Of a DNA stretch of 64,000 nucleotides, positions 47,629 to 57,146 are shown piece after piece. Below the pieces are notes generated by a model, which ran no database searches, was not told the origin of the DNA, and worked only from the letters and a program-made list of their open reading frames with translations. This DNA comes from YA12-FULL-51-18 sp041665305 (GTDB lineage Bacteria; Elusimicrobiota; Elusimicrobia; Elusimicrobiales; UBA9959). Within the stretch, counting starts at the first letter, position 1, and every line of letters begins with the position of its first letter. The stretch spans positions 1-64,000 of the forward strand of contig JBAYJD010000009.1 of the NCBI GenBank assembly GCA_041665305.1. The letters are read 5' to 3'. The translations under genes were made by a program, and so were the position numbers.

Positions 47629-48438
47629 ATGAAAAAATTTTTGTTCTGGGTCCTTAGTTTTATAATTACGGTGTTATTCGCCGTCTTCCAGCGCCTTACC
47701 GGGCCGACCTATCCCGTGAAGGGTGGGCTTGCGGCGGACGGGGGCGTCCGCGTTTCGTTCCGCCTGCCCAGGAGCTGTACCATCGCCGAACGGAACTGTC
47801 TCATCGAAATAAGATCGCCCGAAAGGATAAAAGGTTATCTTTCCTGGCGGCGTTATCGCACCGACGACGCCTGGACCGAAATTCCGATGGCATACGGGGA
47901 AGGCTCCCTTTCAGCGCTTCTCCCGGATGCTCCGCCCGCCGGGAAGCTTGAGTACCGGGTCTTTATAAAACAAAAAAAAGGCGACCTCGAACTGTCGCCT
48001 GTCCCGGTTGTCGCCAGGTTCAAGAGGCATGTCCCGGCCGCGATCCTTGCGCCGCATATCTTGTTCATGTTCATGTTCATGCTTTTTTCGGTCCGTATCT
48101 TCATCACGGTTTTTACTATGGATACGGTGATAAAACATGCGGTCATTTTGAACGTTCTTTTTCTGCTGCTGGGCGGATTCCTCCTGGGCCCGCTGACGCA
48201 GTTCCACGCTTTCGGGGTGTATTGGACCGGCTGGCCGCTGGGCCATGACCTTACCGATAATAAAACCCTTGTCATGCTGGCGTTCTGGCTGGCCGCCCTT
48301 TACGCGGTCTTCAGGGCGAAAAGGTTCAAACCGTGGCTTCTGGCCGCTTTTGTCGTTACCGCGGTGGTCTACCTGGTGCCCCACAGCCTGTTCGGCAGCG
48401 AACTGGATTATTCGAAAGCGGACGCCGCGCAAAAATAG
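47629..48438 (+). CDS. Membrane protein of unknown function in the hyp operon
   Basis: 269 residues. An N-terminal membrane helix is followed by a 110-residue extracytoplasmic beta-like domain (VSFRLPRSCTIAERNCLIEIRSP, AGKLEYRVFIKQKKGDLELSPVPV) and then four helices (about 132-260). I do not recognise the family. Lying between hypE and hypF it may serve the hydrogenase system or a metal or redox step; this is only context. Confidence 0.6.
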   Translation: MKKFLFWVLSFIITVLFAVFQRLTGPTYPVKGGLAADGGVRVSFRLPRSCTIAERNCLIEIRSPERIKGYLSWRRYRTDDAWTEIPMAYGEGSLSALLPDAPPAGKLEYRVFIKQKKGDLELSPVPVVARFKRHVPAAILAPHILFMFMFMLFSVRIFITVFTMDTVIKHAVILNVLFLLLGGFLLGPLTQFHAFGVYWTGWPLGHDLTDNKTLVMLAFWLAALYAVFRAKRFKPWLLAAFVVTAVVYLVPHSLFGSELDYSKADAAQK

Positions 48439-48440
48439 GC

Positions 48441-48466
48441 AATGTCGTCTTACGACATTTTATTAA
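48441..48466. repeat. Palindrome, family P3
   Basis: AATGTCGT, CTT, ACGACATT then TTATTAAA, between the membrane protein gene and hypF. Same core as 34555-34581. Confidence 0.75.
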
Positions 48467-48485
48467 ACCCTGTCCATCAATTATC

Positions 48486-50774
48486 ATGCCGCCTCACATA
48501 AGGAAAAAAATTTTGATCAAGGGCGTGGTCCAGGGGGTCGGTTTCCGGCCTCATGTCTATAAGCTCGCTCTTAAGCGCGGACTCTCCGGCTGGGTAAGGA
48601 ATGACGCCTCCGGCGTGACTATAGAGGCGCAGGGGCGGACCGCGGATCTTGACCTGTTCATCAGTGAGCTCCAGACCCGCAAGCCGCCGGCTGCGCGGAT
48701 CGATTCCCTTGATGCCGTGGAGCTCGCGGCCGGAACCGCCGGGGGGTTTTCCATCGTGAAAAGCGGGGGGAAAACCGGGGCTCAGGCGCGTATTCCCTCG
48801 GACCTGGCCCTTTGCGCGGATTGCCGCCGCGAGCTCCTGGACCCCTCCGACCGGCGCTATCTGTATCCTTTCACCAATTGCACCAATTGCGGCCCGCGTT
48901 TTACCATAGTTAAAAGCATTCCTTACGACCGCCCGCTTACCACGATGAAGCGCTTTAAGATGTGTCCAGCCTGCCTCGCGGAATACCGGGATCCGCTGGA
49001 CCGGCGTTTCCATGCCCAGCCCAACGCCTGCCCGGTCTGCGGTCCCAGGGTCAGCACGTTCCAGGGAGGCCGGCGCATAGACGGGCTCAAGGCCCTTGAG
49101 CTGGCGGCCCGGTACCTGAGAACTGGTAAGATCGTGGCCCTGCAAAGCCTCGGCGGGTTCCATCTTGCCTGCGACGCCCGCGACGCCGGCGCCGTGGACA
49201 GGTTGCGCCGCCTGAAGGACCGTCCCGCCAAACCGTTCGCCGTTATGGCCTTTGCGGCGGCGCAAGTCCGGGAATTATGTTTTCTTTCAAGGTCGGAACT
49301 GGCGGTCCTTGAATCGAGCCGGGCTCCGGCCGTGATGCTGAAAAAAAAGCGGCCGTTGTCGCCGGAGCCGGCCGCGCCCGGACTTGATACGATCGCGGTG
49401 ATGCTGCCCTACACTCCGCTGCATGAGGCGCTTTTTCTGCTTTTACGCCGGGCCGGTTTTAAAGGTCCGCTGGTCATGACTTCCGGCAACCGCAGGGACG
49501 AACCCATCTCAAAAGACTTTGCAGGGGCCGAAGCGAACCTTGGGCCTTTGGCCGACCTTATAGTTTTCCACGACAGGGAGATCCATAACCGCGTGGACGA
49601 CTCCGTCGGGTTTTGGGCCGGCGGAGCTTTCCGTCTTCTCCGACGGGCGCGCGGCTGGGTCCCGGATTCGGTCCAACTGCCCTTTGCAGGGGCCGGGAGC
49701 GCGCTTGGCTGCGGCGCGGACCTTAAAGGCGCTTTCTGCCTTACCCGCGGCAAAGAGGCTTTCCTTTCGCAGTACCTGGGCGACCAGGGGGAATGCCGGA
49801 ACCAGGCTTTTTACGCCGAAACTCTGGCCAAGACCCGGGCCCTTTTAAAAGTGCGCCCGTCGCTTATCGCGCATGACCTGCACCCGGACTACTATTCTTC
49901 CGGTTTCGCGCGCGCCCTCAAAGGCATGAAGGTCCCGGTGCAGCATCATGTGGCGCATGTCCTGAGCGTCGCCGCCGAGCATGCCGTCGAAGGCCCGCTC
50001 ATCGGCGCGGCGTTCGACGGCGCCGGTTACGGCGCGGACGGCAAGATCTGGGGTTCGGAATTTTTTGTTATAGAAGGGAACACCTGGCGGCGGGCCGCCC
50101 GCCTGAAATATTTCGCCCTGCCGGGCGGAGACGCGGCGGCGCGTGAAGTTTGGCGCCCGGCCTTGTCGCTGCTGAAAGACGCTCTCGGACCCGGCTGGAG
50201 GCGGGAGGCGGGGCCGCTTTTCCGCGGTGTGGCGGCGGAGACGCTGGCCGCCGTTGAAAAGATCTCCGATAAGGGGCTTAACACGCCTTTAACCTCCAGT
50301 ATGGGACGGCTTTTTGACGCCGTCGGCTTTATCGCCGGGCTGGGCGTCGAGGCGACTTATGAGGGGCAGGGACCGATGGAGCTTGAAAGCCTGTGCCGCA
50401 GGCCTGCGGGGCGCGGTTACCGGTTCGATATGGAAAAAAAGGACGGTATATACATAATTGATCCGGCAAAAGCCGTGCTTGGGGCGTTGCGCGAAACCGG
50501 GCCCGGCCGTGCGCGGGCGATCTCGGAAAAATTTCACGCCTGCGCGGCCGAGATCCTGCTTAGAGCAGTTTCGGCCGTCAGCCGGGACACAGGTATAAGA
50601 ACGGTGGTATTGTCGGGCGGAGTGTTTCAGAACCGCACCCTGCTGGAGCTTGCCCTTAAAAAGCTGGCGCGCGCGGGTTGTAAGGTGTTCGCCAACGAAA
50701 AAGTTCCCGCCAACGACGGCGGAATAGCCCTGGGCCAAGTTTACTACGCCCTGAAGAAATTCCGCCGGATTTAA
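48486..50774 (+). CDS. hypF: Carbamoyltransferase HypF
   Basis: 762 residues. HypF turns carbamoyl phosphate into a carbamoyl-adenylate and passes it to HypE. Domain order: acylphosphatase (GVVQGVGFRPHVYKLA), two zinc fingers (CADCRREL, NCTNCGPRF, MCPACLAEY, ACPVCGPR), YrdC-like (KIVALQSLGGFHLACDA) and Kae1-like (HDLHPDYYSSGFA, QHHVAHVLSV, FDGAGYGADG). Start at 48486 is set by the acylphosphatase N-terminus. HypA, HypB and the hydrogenase are not in the window. Confidence 0.94.
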   Translation: MPPHIRKKILIKGVVQGVGFRPHVYKLALKRGLSGWVRNDASGVTIEAQGRTADLDLFISELQTRKPPAARIDSLDAVELAAGTAGGFSIVKSGGKTGAQARIPSDLALCADCRRELLDPSDRRYLYPFTNCTNCGPRFTIVKSIPYDRPLTTMKRFKMCPACLAEYRDPLDRRFHAQPNACPVCGPRVSTFQGGRRIDGLKALELAARYLRTGKIVALQSLGGFHLACDARDAGAVDRLRRLKDRPAKPFAVMAFAAAQVRELCFLSRSELAVLESSRAPAVMLKKKRPLSPEPAAPGLDTIAVMLPYTPLHEALFLLLRRAGFKGPLVMTSGNRRDEPISKDFAGAEANLGPLADLIVFHDREIHNRVDDSVGFWAGGAFRLLRRARGWVPDSVQLPFAGAGSALGCGADLKGAFCLTRGKEAFLSQYLGDQGECRNQAFYAETLAKTRALLKVRPSLIAHDLHPDYYSSGFARALKGMKVPVQHHVAHVLSVAAEHAVEGPLIGAAFDGAGYGADGKIWGSEFFVIEGNTWRRAARLKYFALPGGDAAAREVWRPALSLLKDALGPGWRREAGPLFRGVAAETLAAVEKISDKGLNTPLTSSMGRLFDAVGFIAGLGVEATYEGQGPMELESLCRRPAGRGYRFDMEKKDGIYIIDPAKAVLGALRETGPGRARAISEKFHACAAEILLRAVSAVSRDTGIRTVVLSGGVFQNRTLLELALKKLARAGCKVFANEKVPANDGGIALGQVYYALKKFRRI

Positions 50775-50777
50775 AGT

Positions 50778-52145
50778 CTACGGATTCAACCACTGAAGGA
50801 ATTCGTCCCATTTCCCGTCGACCGACCAGGCAAGCTTCGAATAATTCGCGTCGTAGCCGTACATGGGAAGATAGACGCCCAATCCGGCGGAAGTTTTGTA
50901 TTCCGCGCCTGAAGTGGCGTTCTTTAAAACTATTTTGCCGCCGATAAAGTTTATCAGTTCCTTGCTTTTCGACTTCAATTCGGCGGAGCCGGTGTTGGAC
51001 GCGACCTGCGTAAGAAAGCCGGTGAAATCCCTGGAATCCATGCCTGCGTATTCCTTGGTTCCGGCCATGGCTCGTTTCAGGATGTCTTTTTCTCCTTTGG
51101 CCATGGCCAGTCCGGCCCACTCGTCCGCCAGTTGGCGGAAAGCGGCCATGTTACCGGTGCTCACGGCTGAGATTGTGGAGTCCTGGCCCTTGACTCTGTA
51201 GGACTGGTTGTAGCCTCCCACCGCAGCCGCAGCCATGACTTCAGGCGTCAGGCCGGTCCGGTTCTTGCGGACCCGGTCAAGAAAAAGGTCGTAAGCCCAG
51301 CCGTCGTTCGGTTCGATCTCTTCGGATCCCACGATCAACGGCACAGAGTCCTTTAATTCGTATACGACTTCGCTCATCTGCATAAGACAGGCGTCGGAGG
51401 CGTAAAGGTCCACGCCGCCGATCTTTTTCAACGCCAGTCCCAATTGTACGGTGGTGATGCCGTTGCCGGTCTGAGAGTCGTAAGAAATGCCTTTTGTCAT
51501 GGACTTGAGATCCGTAGACCTGGATCTCCAGCCGTCGCCGTGATTCCACACGATCAGCATGTAGTGCCTGGCGGGGTAGCGGGTTTTGGCCCAGACCGCG
51601 AAATCCGCCAAGTGGTTATAATCCCCCATATCCGTCTTGCCGAGGGTTTCGAGCAGTTTTGAATTTATTTTCTGATTGTCGGTATCCTTTACTATTTCGT
51701 ACCGCCTAATGCCTTCCCAGCCGGCGGAATCGCCGTTCTGGACGGAGGTGTCCCTGCCGCCTACATGAAAAAGAGGCGTGACCCACGGCGGCTCGACCGT
51801 CGCCGGATCGGTAAGATAAAACGGCGCCGCGGCGGCGAGCCGGCCGGATTCCGTCACGATGTTGATGTTCGGCGCCGGTCCGACGGCTTCCATCTCGTTA
51901 AGGTCCTTGAGGATATAGTTGGAAAGATCGTTCTTGCCGTTCATGTAAACCATGATGGTCCACTCTTTAACGGTCTTCGCCGCCGTTTCGTCTGAAGTGG
52001 GCGCGGCCGGAACGGATATTTTTTCGGCCTGGATAAAGGCGGGTTTCAAAGCCGGGCCGTTATCGAAAGGAGATCCCTCGGCCCGCGCGCCGGCGGCCAG
52101 GAACATAGCCGGGATCAGTAGATTGGTCATGCCGATCTTTTTCAT
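50778..52145 (-). CDS. Second secreted clostripain-like (C11) peptidase
   Basis: 455 residues from the ATG at 52145, which has AAGGAG upstream; a TTG at 52160 is less likely. A signal peptide (MKKIGMTNLLIPAMFLAAGARA) precedes the peptidase. The dyad is His202 in IVWNHGDGW and Cys253 in YASDACLMQM, closer to the clostripain consensus than the paralogue at 11052. Arrangement WTIMVYMNGKNDLSNY to the C-terminus is shared by the two. It is convergent with hypF, with three bases between the stops. Confidence 0.86.
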   Translation of the reverse strand: MKKIGMTNLLIPAMFLAAGARAEGSPFDNGPALKPAFIQAEKISVPAAPTSDETAAKTVKEWTIMVYMNGKNDLSNYILKDLNEMEAVGPAPNINIVTESGRLAAAAPFYLTDPATVEPPWVTPLFHVGGRDTSVQNGDSAGWEGIRRYEIVKDTDNQKINSKLLETLGKTDMGDYNHLADFAVWAKTRYPARHYMLIVWNHGDGWRSRSTDLKSMTKGISYDSQTGNGITTVQLGLALKKIGGVDLYASDACLMQMSEVVYELKDSVPLIVGSEEIEPNDGWAYDLFLDRVRKNRTGLTPEVMAAAAVGGYNQSYRVKGQDSTISAVSTGNMAAFRQLADEWAGLAMAKGEKDILKRAMAGTKEYAGMDSRDFTGFLTQVASNTGSAELKSKSKELINFIGGKIVLKNATSGAEYKTSAGLGVYLPMYGYDANYSKLAWSVDGKWDEFLQWLNP

Positions 52146-52343
52146 TTTAACTCCTTGCAAAATATAGCCGTTCGTTTTACGGCATGTTATTCCGCCTGAC
52201 CATAGTATAGAGCATAACGAAACCGTTTTCTTGGGCTAAAAGGGCAGCTTTTGGAGCAATTATGGCCCGCTCCTTCTGGGGCTAAAGACCTACTGATTAT
52301 TTCCATCGGCGGCGGCGGTATTTTTGATAAAATATCCGTTCTT

Positions 52344-53207
52344 ATGCCCAGGCTTCCGCTCAAATTTATCCTTCCGCCGCTTCTTTTGTCCCTGCGACCC
52401 TGCGTTTGCGCCCAGTTGCCGGGGCCCGTGGCCGAGCCGGATATACAGGTAAGCACCGCCTCGCTCCTGGAACAACTGGCCTATATTCCGGATTACTCCA
52501 TTTCGTTGGCCAGCGCGGCTTCGCAGGCGGTCACGGAGGAGGATGTCGTGGACCTGGAGGAAGGGGAGGAAAGCGACGCTGATATCTTTATCAGCAGCGC
52601 GCTGTCGCATACCCCCGAGCCTGTGAATCTGGGCGGCAACGGCAGGCTCACTCTGACCCGCAACGATAACGGGGAAAAACTTACCGTGCGCTACCGCAAC
52701 CCGGACGGTTCCTACGACGCCGAAGCCCTGGCCAGACTGGACCACCTCATGCGCTGCAGCCTTACCGGGCGCGAGATCCGGATGTCCGTAAAACTTATAG
52801 AGTTGCTGGACGCCGTGGAGGATAAGTTCGGAAAAAAAGGCCTTACCCTTTTAAGCGGCTACCGCACGGCAAAAAATAACAGGCAGACCGCGGGCGCGGT
52901 TAGGCACAGTCTGCATCTGCTGGGCTGGGCCGCGGACATCAAGGTCCCCGGCTATAGCTCGACCAGGATAAAAAAATACGGCCGCAAGCTCTGGATCGGA
53001 GGGGTGGGATATTATCCCAATAAAGGGTTCACTCATCTGGATGTCGGCAGGCCCCGGTATTGGGCGGTCAGCCGTCCGCCGCACAGGCGCCGCATCCGCC
53101 GCTCGGCGGCCAGGACGGCGGCGCGCAAAACGCCGGTCCGGCGCGGATCTGCGGTCCGGACGGCTAAGACCGCCGCAAAACCGGGTTTGTTAAAACGGAA
53201 ATCCTGA
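52344..53207 (+). CDS. DUF882/M15-like peptidoglycan-associated protein
   Basis: 287 residues. A signal peptide (PLKFILPPLLLSLRPCVCA) precedes an acidic spacer and a domain like the M15 DUF882 family: TLLSGYRT, HSLHLLGWAADIKVPG and GGVGYYPNKGFTHLDVG contain the His and Asp residues that bind zinc in D,D-carboxypeptidases. The last 50 residues are very rich in Arg (RPPHRRRIRRSAARTAARK), perhaps to contact the wall or nucleic acid. The ATG at 52344 starts the signal; the longer ORF from 52251 has none. Confidence 0.78.
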   Translation: MPRLPLKFILPPLLLSLRPCVCAQLPGPVAEPDIQVSTASLLEQLAYIPDYSISLASAASQAVTEEDVVDLEEGEESDADIFISSALSHTPEPVNLGGNGRLTLTRNDNGEKLTVRYRNPDGSYDAEALARLDHLMRCSLTGREIRMSVKLIELLDAVEDKFGKKGLTLLSGYRTAKNNRQTAGAVRHSLHLLGWAADIKVPGYSSTRIKKYGRKLWIGGVGYYPNKGFTHLDVGRPRYWAVSRPPHRRRIRRSAARTAARKTPVRRGSAVRTAKTAAKPGLLKRKS

Positions 53208-53504
53208 CCACGCCGGGCGCCTGGTACTTCCGGGGTTTTTTCCGCCGCGTGGAAATCTTATATAATTATTTCGCGGCGGCATTCGCGGGGGAGTCAATGC
53301 GGCTTGGACAGCCGCGGTATGGGGGATCGTTATAGCCGGGGGAACGCTAGCTAAGGTCGTGTCGCGGCATTTTACCGGAATGCCGGTTACGGGATAATCG
53401 TAACGCGGTATGAGGGTTCTTTGTCCTTGTTTTGTTTGAACTTTCAGGCCGAGAAAAAATGAGGGTATTTCGTAAGTAGAACTGCCGTCGGATGGGGGGG
53501 CAAT
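53208..53504 (+). promoter_or_regulatory. Leader of the two-component pair with inverted repeat around a -10 box
   Basis: CCGCCGCG (53242-53249) and CGCGGCGG (53272-53279) enclose an AT tract with TATAAT at 53261-53266. Downstream are three small hairpins, GCGGCT/AGCCGC, CGGCATT/AATGCCG and TTACG/CGTAA. Together they may form a regulated leader for the receiver and kinase genes; no known riboswitch was recognised. Confidence 0.35.
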
Positions 53505-53954
53505 ATGAACAAATGTGACGCCGGAGTGGCGATACTTATGGCCGAGGATGACGACGGCCACGCGCTGCTGGTGAGGGAGCGGTTCGAAAGCATAGGGCTT
53601 AAGAATCCCGTAACGCGGTTCAAGGACGGGCAGGAGATCTGGGACTTTCTTTCCGGGGTCTCAAGCCCCGGCCTGGAACCAGGCAGGGGTTATCTTCTAC
53701 TGCTGGACATCCGCATGCCGCGGCTGGACGGCATAGAAGTGCTGCGGCGCGTCAAGGGCGATCCGCGTCTTAAGAATATCCCTGTGATAATGCTCACCAC
53801 CACCGATGAGCCCGCGGAAATACATACTTGTTATGAGCTCGGCTGCAATAATTATCTGACAAAGCCGGTGGAATTTGACAAATTCATAGAAGTGATCAAA
53901 CGGCTGGGGCTTTTTCTGATGATAGTCGAAGTGGCTAAGATCAAGGCGCAATGA
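53505..53954 (+). CDS. Single-domain response regulator (Rcp1-like receiver)
   Basis: 149 residues, one receiver domain. Acid pocket AEDDDGH, phosphoacceptor Asp68 in LLLLDIRMPRLDG, Thr in MLTTTDEP and Lys in LTKPVEFDKF. The long loop after helix 2 (LSGVSSPGLEPGRG) is like receivers partnered with hybrid kinases. No output domain. Its stop is one base from the ATG of the hybrid kinase. Confidence 0.9.
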   Translation: MNKCDAGVAILMAEDDDGHALLVRERFESIGLKNPVTRFKDGQEIWDFLSGVSSPGLEPGRGYLLLLDIRMPRLDGIEVLRRVKGDPRLKNIPVIMLTTTDEPAEIHTCYELGCNNYLTKPVEFDKFIEVIKRLGLFLMIVEVAKIKAQ

Positions 53955-53955
53955 A

Positions 53956-56900
53956 ATGACGACAAAAATAGAGCCGAAGGAAGGCTTTATCCTTATAGTG
54001 GAGGACGACATAGGCCTCGGCCGGCTGGAGGCGGAACGCCTTGCGCCGCTGGGGTTTAAGCTACGTCACGCGGCCAGCGCAGGGGAAGCCCGCGCGATCC
54101 TTATAAAAGCCGCCCCGGACCTTATGCTGCTGGATTATTCCCTGCCGGATTCCAATGCTGTGGACTTCCTGAAAGAACTCCGGGAGAGCGGCGGTGCCGT
54201 CCCGCCGTTTGTGATCGTTACCGGCCGCGGAGATGAAACCGTCGCGGTCGACTCCATGAAGTGCGGAGCCGTGGATTATATAATCAAGAGCGGCGACTTC
54301 CTTGAGAACCTGCTGCCGGCGGTCGCGAAAGCGCTGGAAAAAATAGCGCTTTTGAAAAAACTTGAGGATGCCAGGAGGAGTACCGCGAAAAATCTGCGCC
54401 TTTATAACTTTCTGGCTCAGGTAAATCTGGCCTCTTCCCGGACAAAGGACCGTGTGTTGCTCTTCAGAAGGATCTGCGAGATCGCCGTAAAGAACGGCGG
54501 CATGCGGATGGCCTGGATAGGCAGACCTGATAATGATCTCGGACGGATAATCCCGCTGTGCTGGGCGGGTTTCGTCGACGGCTATCTGGACCTGATAGAG
54601 ATCGATCTGGGAGTGGAAAGCCCCAGGTCCAAAGGTCCGACCGGAGCTTCCGTTTCCAGCGGAGAGCTCCGCGCCTGTTCCGACATCGCGTCCGATCCGC
54701 TCATGGCCCCGTGGAGGGAAAAAGCTCTTGAGCGCAATTACAGATCCTCCGCCGCCATTCCTCTGGTGGAATGCGGCAAGCTGGCGGCCGTGCTGACGCT
54801 GTATTCGGATCAGTCGGAGTTCTTTACCGGAGACGAGTTGGAACTCCTTAACGAGATCAAGGCCGATATCTCCCTGGCGCTGGATGCTATTTCGGTGGAA
54901 GAAAAGCGCTGCGCCGCCCAGGAGGTGCTGAACCGCACGGCCGGCCAGCTGGCCCATGTGATGGATGCCACCTCCGTCGTAATTCTCACAATGCGGCACA
55001 GAGCTTCCGGTATGAACATAAAATGGGTAAGCGGCAATGCGGAGGCTCTGACCGGTTTTTTACCGGTGGAAATACTGCTGCCGGGCTGGTTGGAGAAGAA
55101 TCTCCATCCGCAGGATAAAGCCATGGTCGAGACCGGCCAAAAGGACCTCTTGCGGACAGGCTCCGTAACGCAGGACTTCCGGTTCAAAAAAAAGAACGGC
55201 GGCTATTTCTGGGTCCACGCCCAACTTAAAGTCGTCTCGGCCGAAGCCGGGGAAATCATCGGTTCCTGGACCGACATCACTCCGCTGAAAGAGTCGGAAA
55301 TGCGTTTCCAGGAATTATTCGAGAAGGTTCCCGTCGGTTACCAGTCGTTGGACGGCGGTGGGAACCTGCTGGCGGTGAATGAGACCTGGACCGGCATCTT
55401 CGGTTATACCAGGGAAGAAGCTCTCGGCCGCAATTTCGCGGAGTTCCTGTCTTCCGGATCTAAAAATGCGTTCGCCGCTAGTTTCACCGCGTTCATGGCC
55501 TCCGGGGAAAGCGCGGGGGTGGAGCTCGAAATAAAAAGAAAGGACGGTTCCGTCCGCCATATCGCTTTCAACAGTAAGGCGGGCCATAACCCGGACGGCA
55601 GCTTTAAACAGGCGCACTGTGTGGCCGCAGATATAACGGAAAAGAAAAAAAGTGAAAGCCGCTTCAGGGATCTGCTGGATTCCCTGCCGGGGGGCGTTAT
55701 AGTCAGGTGCGGTCCGGAAGTGATCTATGTGAACGCCAGCGGCCTGAAGATGATGGGTTTTAAGAACGAACGGGCACTGCTGGGCCGCGAGGTGCTTACG
55801 CTGCTGCCGGAGGAACTGCGTCCTGATTTCCGAAGACGCATGGAAGAGATAGATTCTCGCGGTATCGTGACCCCGCCCATGCCGGTGCGTCTGCCCAGGC
55901 ACGACGGTTCGATAGCGGACATAGAGATTTCCGGCGCCCCCATTGATTTCGGCGACAGGAAATGCGGATTGGTTTTCTTTAACGACATTTCGGAACGGAA
56001 AAAAGCCGAACGCCTTATGACCGAGATGTCCAATATGCAGCGCGTGGAATCGTTGGGCGCCCTGGCGGGAGGCATAGCCCATGACTTTAACAATATGCTG
56101 ACCGGCATAATGGGCAACCTGTCCCTGCTGTCCGCAAGGTCCGATCTTGATCCCGGCGCAGCCGCGATCATACACGATACGCTGGAGGCCGTCAATAGCG
56201 CTAAAAGCCTGACGGCGCAGCTGCTGGCTTTTTCAAAAGGCGGCCGGCCGATAAAAAAGGAATTCTGCCTTGGGACCGCGCTTAATGAGATCTTCCAGCT
56301 TTCCACCAGTGGTACGAAAGCGGCATGTAAGATCGAAATTCCGGAAGATCTTTGGAGCGTGAACGGCGACGAAAACCAGATAAAACAGGCCGTAAACAAT
56401 CTGCTGCTTAACGCCATACAGGCCATGCCGGCGGGTGGAAAACTTGAGCTCTCGGCCGGCAACATCAACTGTTCCGCCGTTCCCGGCCTGGCTCCCGGCG
56501 ATTGCGCGCGGATCACCGTTTCGGACACAGGTATTGGAATACCGACACAATACATGGACCGTGTTTTTGAGCCTTACTTCACCACAAAGACCGCCGGTCA
56601 CGGCCTGGGGCTTTCCATGACCTGGTCGGTCATCAAGAACCATGGCGGACACCTGGAGGCAGTCTCCGAGCCGGGCAAGGGTACCACCTTCACGATCTAT
56701 CTGCCGGCCACCGGGCGCCGGATTATTGGAACGAAGGAACAGAGATCCGAGATCCAAAAAGGTTCCGGCAGCGTGCTGGTCCTGGAGGATGAGGAAGTGG
56801 TGAGCAGGGTGATCAAAAGGATGCTTGAGCAGCTGGGTTATTCCTGTCGGCTCACCTCCGATGGAACCGCGACCTTGGACTGTTACCGGAAAGAAAGAGC

Positions 56901-57141
56901 TGCCGGCAGGCCTTTCGACGCCGTAATAATGGACCTCACTATTTCCGGCGGCCAGGGCGGAAAGGAAGCGGTGCGCGAACTGCGCAAGATCGATCCGGAA
57001 GCGCGGGTAATAGTTTCAAGCGGCTACTCTGATGAGGTCGTAATGGCTGATTACAAGGATTACGGTTTCGACGCGGTCCTGCCCAAACCGTACAAATACG
57101 AAGACCTGGCCGAAATCATGTCCCGTCTTCTCAAAAAATAA
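53956..57141 (+). CDS. Cytoplasmic hybrid histidine kinase (REC-GAF-PAS3-HisKA-HATPase-REC)
   Basis: 1061 residues with no membrane segment. Order: receiver (ILIVEDDIGL, MLLDYSLPD), GAF (about 150-315), three PAS domains (about 330-690), HisKA with phosphoacceptor His709 in GGIAHDFNNM, ATPase with NLLLNAIQAMP, SDTGIGIP and GHGLGLS, and a C-terminal receiver (VLEDEE, MDLTISGGQGG, KPYKYEDL). The C-terminal receiver has Asp in IMDLTI. It likely takes part in a phosphorelay with the adjacent single receiver. Confidence 0.92.
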   Translation: MTTKIEPKEGFILIVEDDIGLGRLEAERLAPLGFKLRHAASAGEARAILIKAAPDLMLLDYSLPDSNAVDFLKELRESGGAVPPFVIVTGRGDETVAVDSMKCGAVDYIIKSGDFLENLLPAVAKALEKIALLKKLEDARRSTAKNLRLYNFLAQVNLASSRTKDRVLLFRRICEIAVKNGGMRMAWIGRPDNDLGRIIPLCWAGFVDGYLDLIEIDLGVESPRSKGPTGASVSSGELRACSDIASDPLMAPWREKALERNYRSSAAIPLVECGKLAAVLTLYSDQSEFFTGDELELLNEIKADISLALDAISVEEKRCAAQEVLNRTAGQLAHVMDATSVVILTMRHRASGMNIKWVSGNAEALTGFLPVEILLPGWLEKNLHPQDKAMVETGQKDLLRTGSVTQDFRFKKKNGGYFWVHAQLKVVSAEAGEIIGSWTDITPLKESEMRFQELFEKVPVGYQSLDGGGNLLAVNETWTGIFGYTREEALGRNFAEFLSSGSKNAFAASFTAFMASGESAGVELEIKRKDGSVRHIAFNSKAGHNPDGSFKQAHCVAADITEKKKSESRFRDLLDSLPGGVIVRCGPEVIYVNASGLKMMGFKNERALLGREVLTLLPEELRPDFRRRMEEIDSRGIVTPPMPVRLPRHDGSIADIEISGAPIDFGDRKCGLVFFNDISERKKAERLMTEMSNMQRVESLGALAGGIAHDFNNMLTGIMGNLSLLSARSDLDPGAAAIIHDTLEAVNSAKSLTAQLLAFSKGGRPIKKEFCLGTALNEIFQLSTSGTKAACKIEIPEDLWSVNGDENQIKQAVNNLLLNAIQAMPAGGKLELSAGNINCSAVPGLAPGDCARITVSDTGIGIPTQYMDRVFEPYFTTKTAGHGLGLSMTWSVIKNHGGHLEAVSEPGKGTTFTIYLPATGRRIIGTKEQRSEIQKGSGSVLVLEDEEVVSRVIKRMLEQLGYSCRLTSDGTATLDCYRKERAAGRPFDAVIMDLTISGGQGGKEAVRELRKIDPEARVIVSSGYSDEVVMADYKDYGFDAVLPKPYKYEDLAEIMSRLLKK

Positions 57142-57146
57142 CCCCT

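Noticed and set aside
53208..53504. c-di-GMP riboswitch upstream of the receiver gene
   Set aside because: The hairpins present do not show the conserved GEMM core bases.
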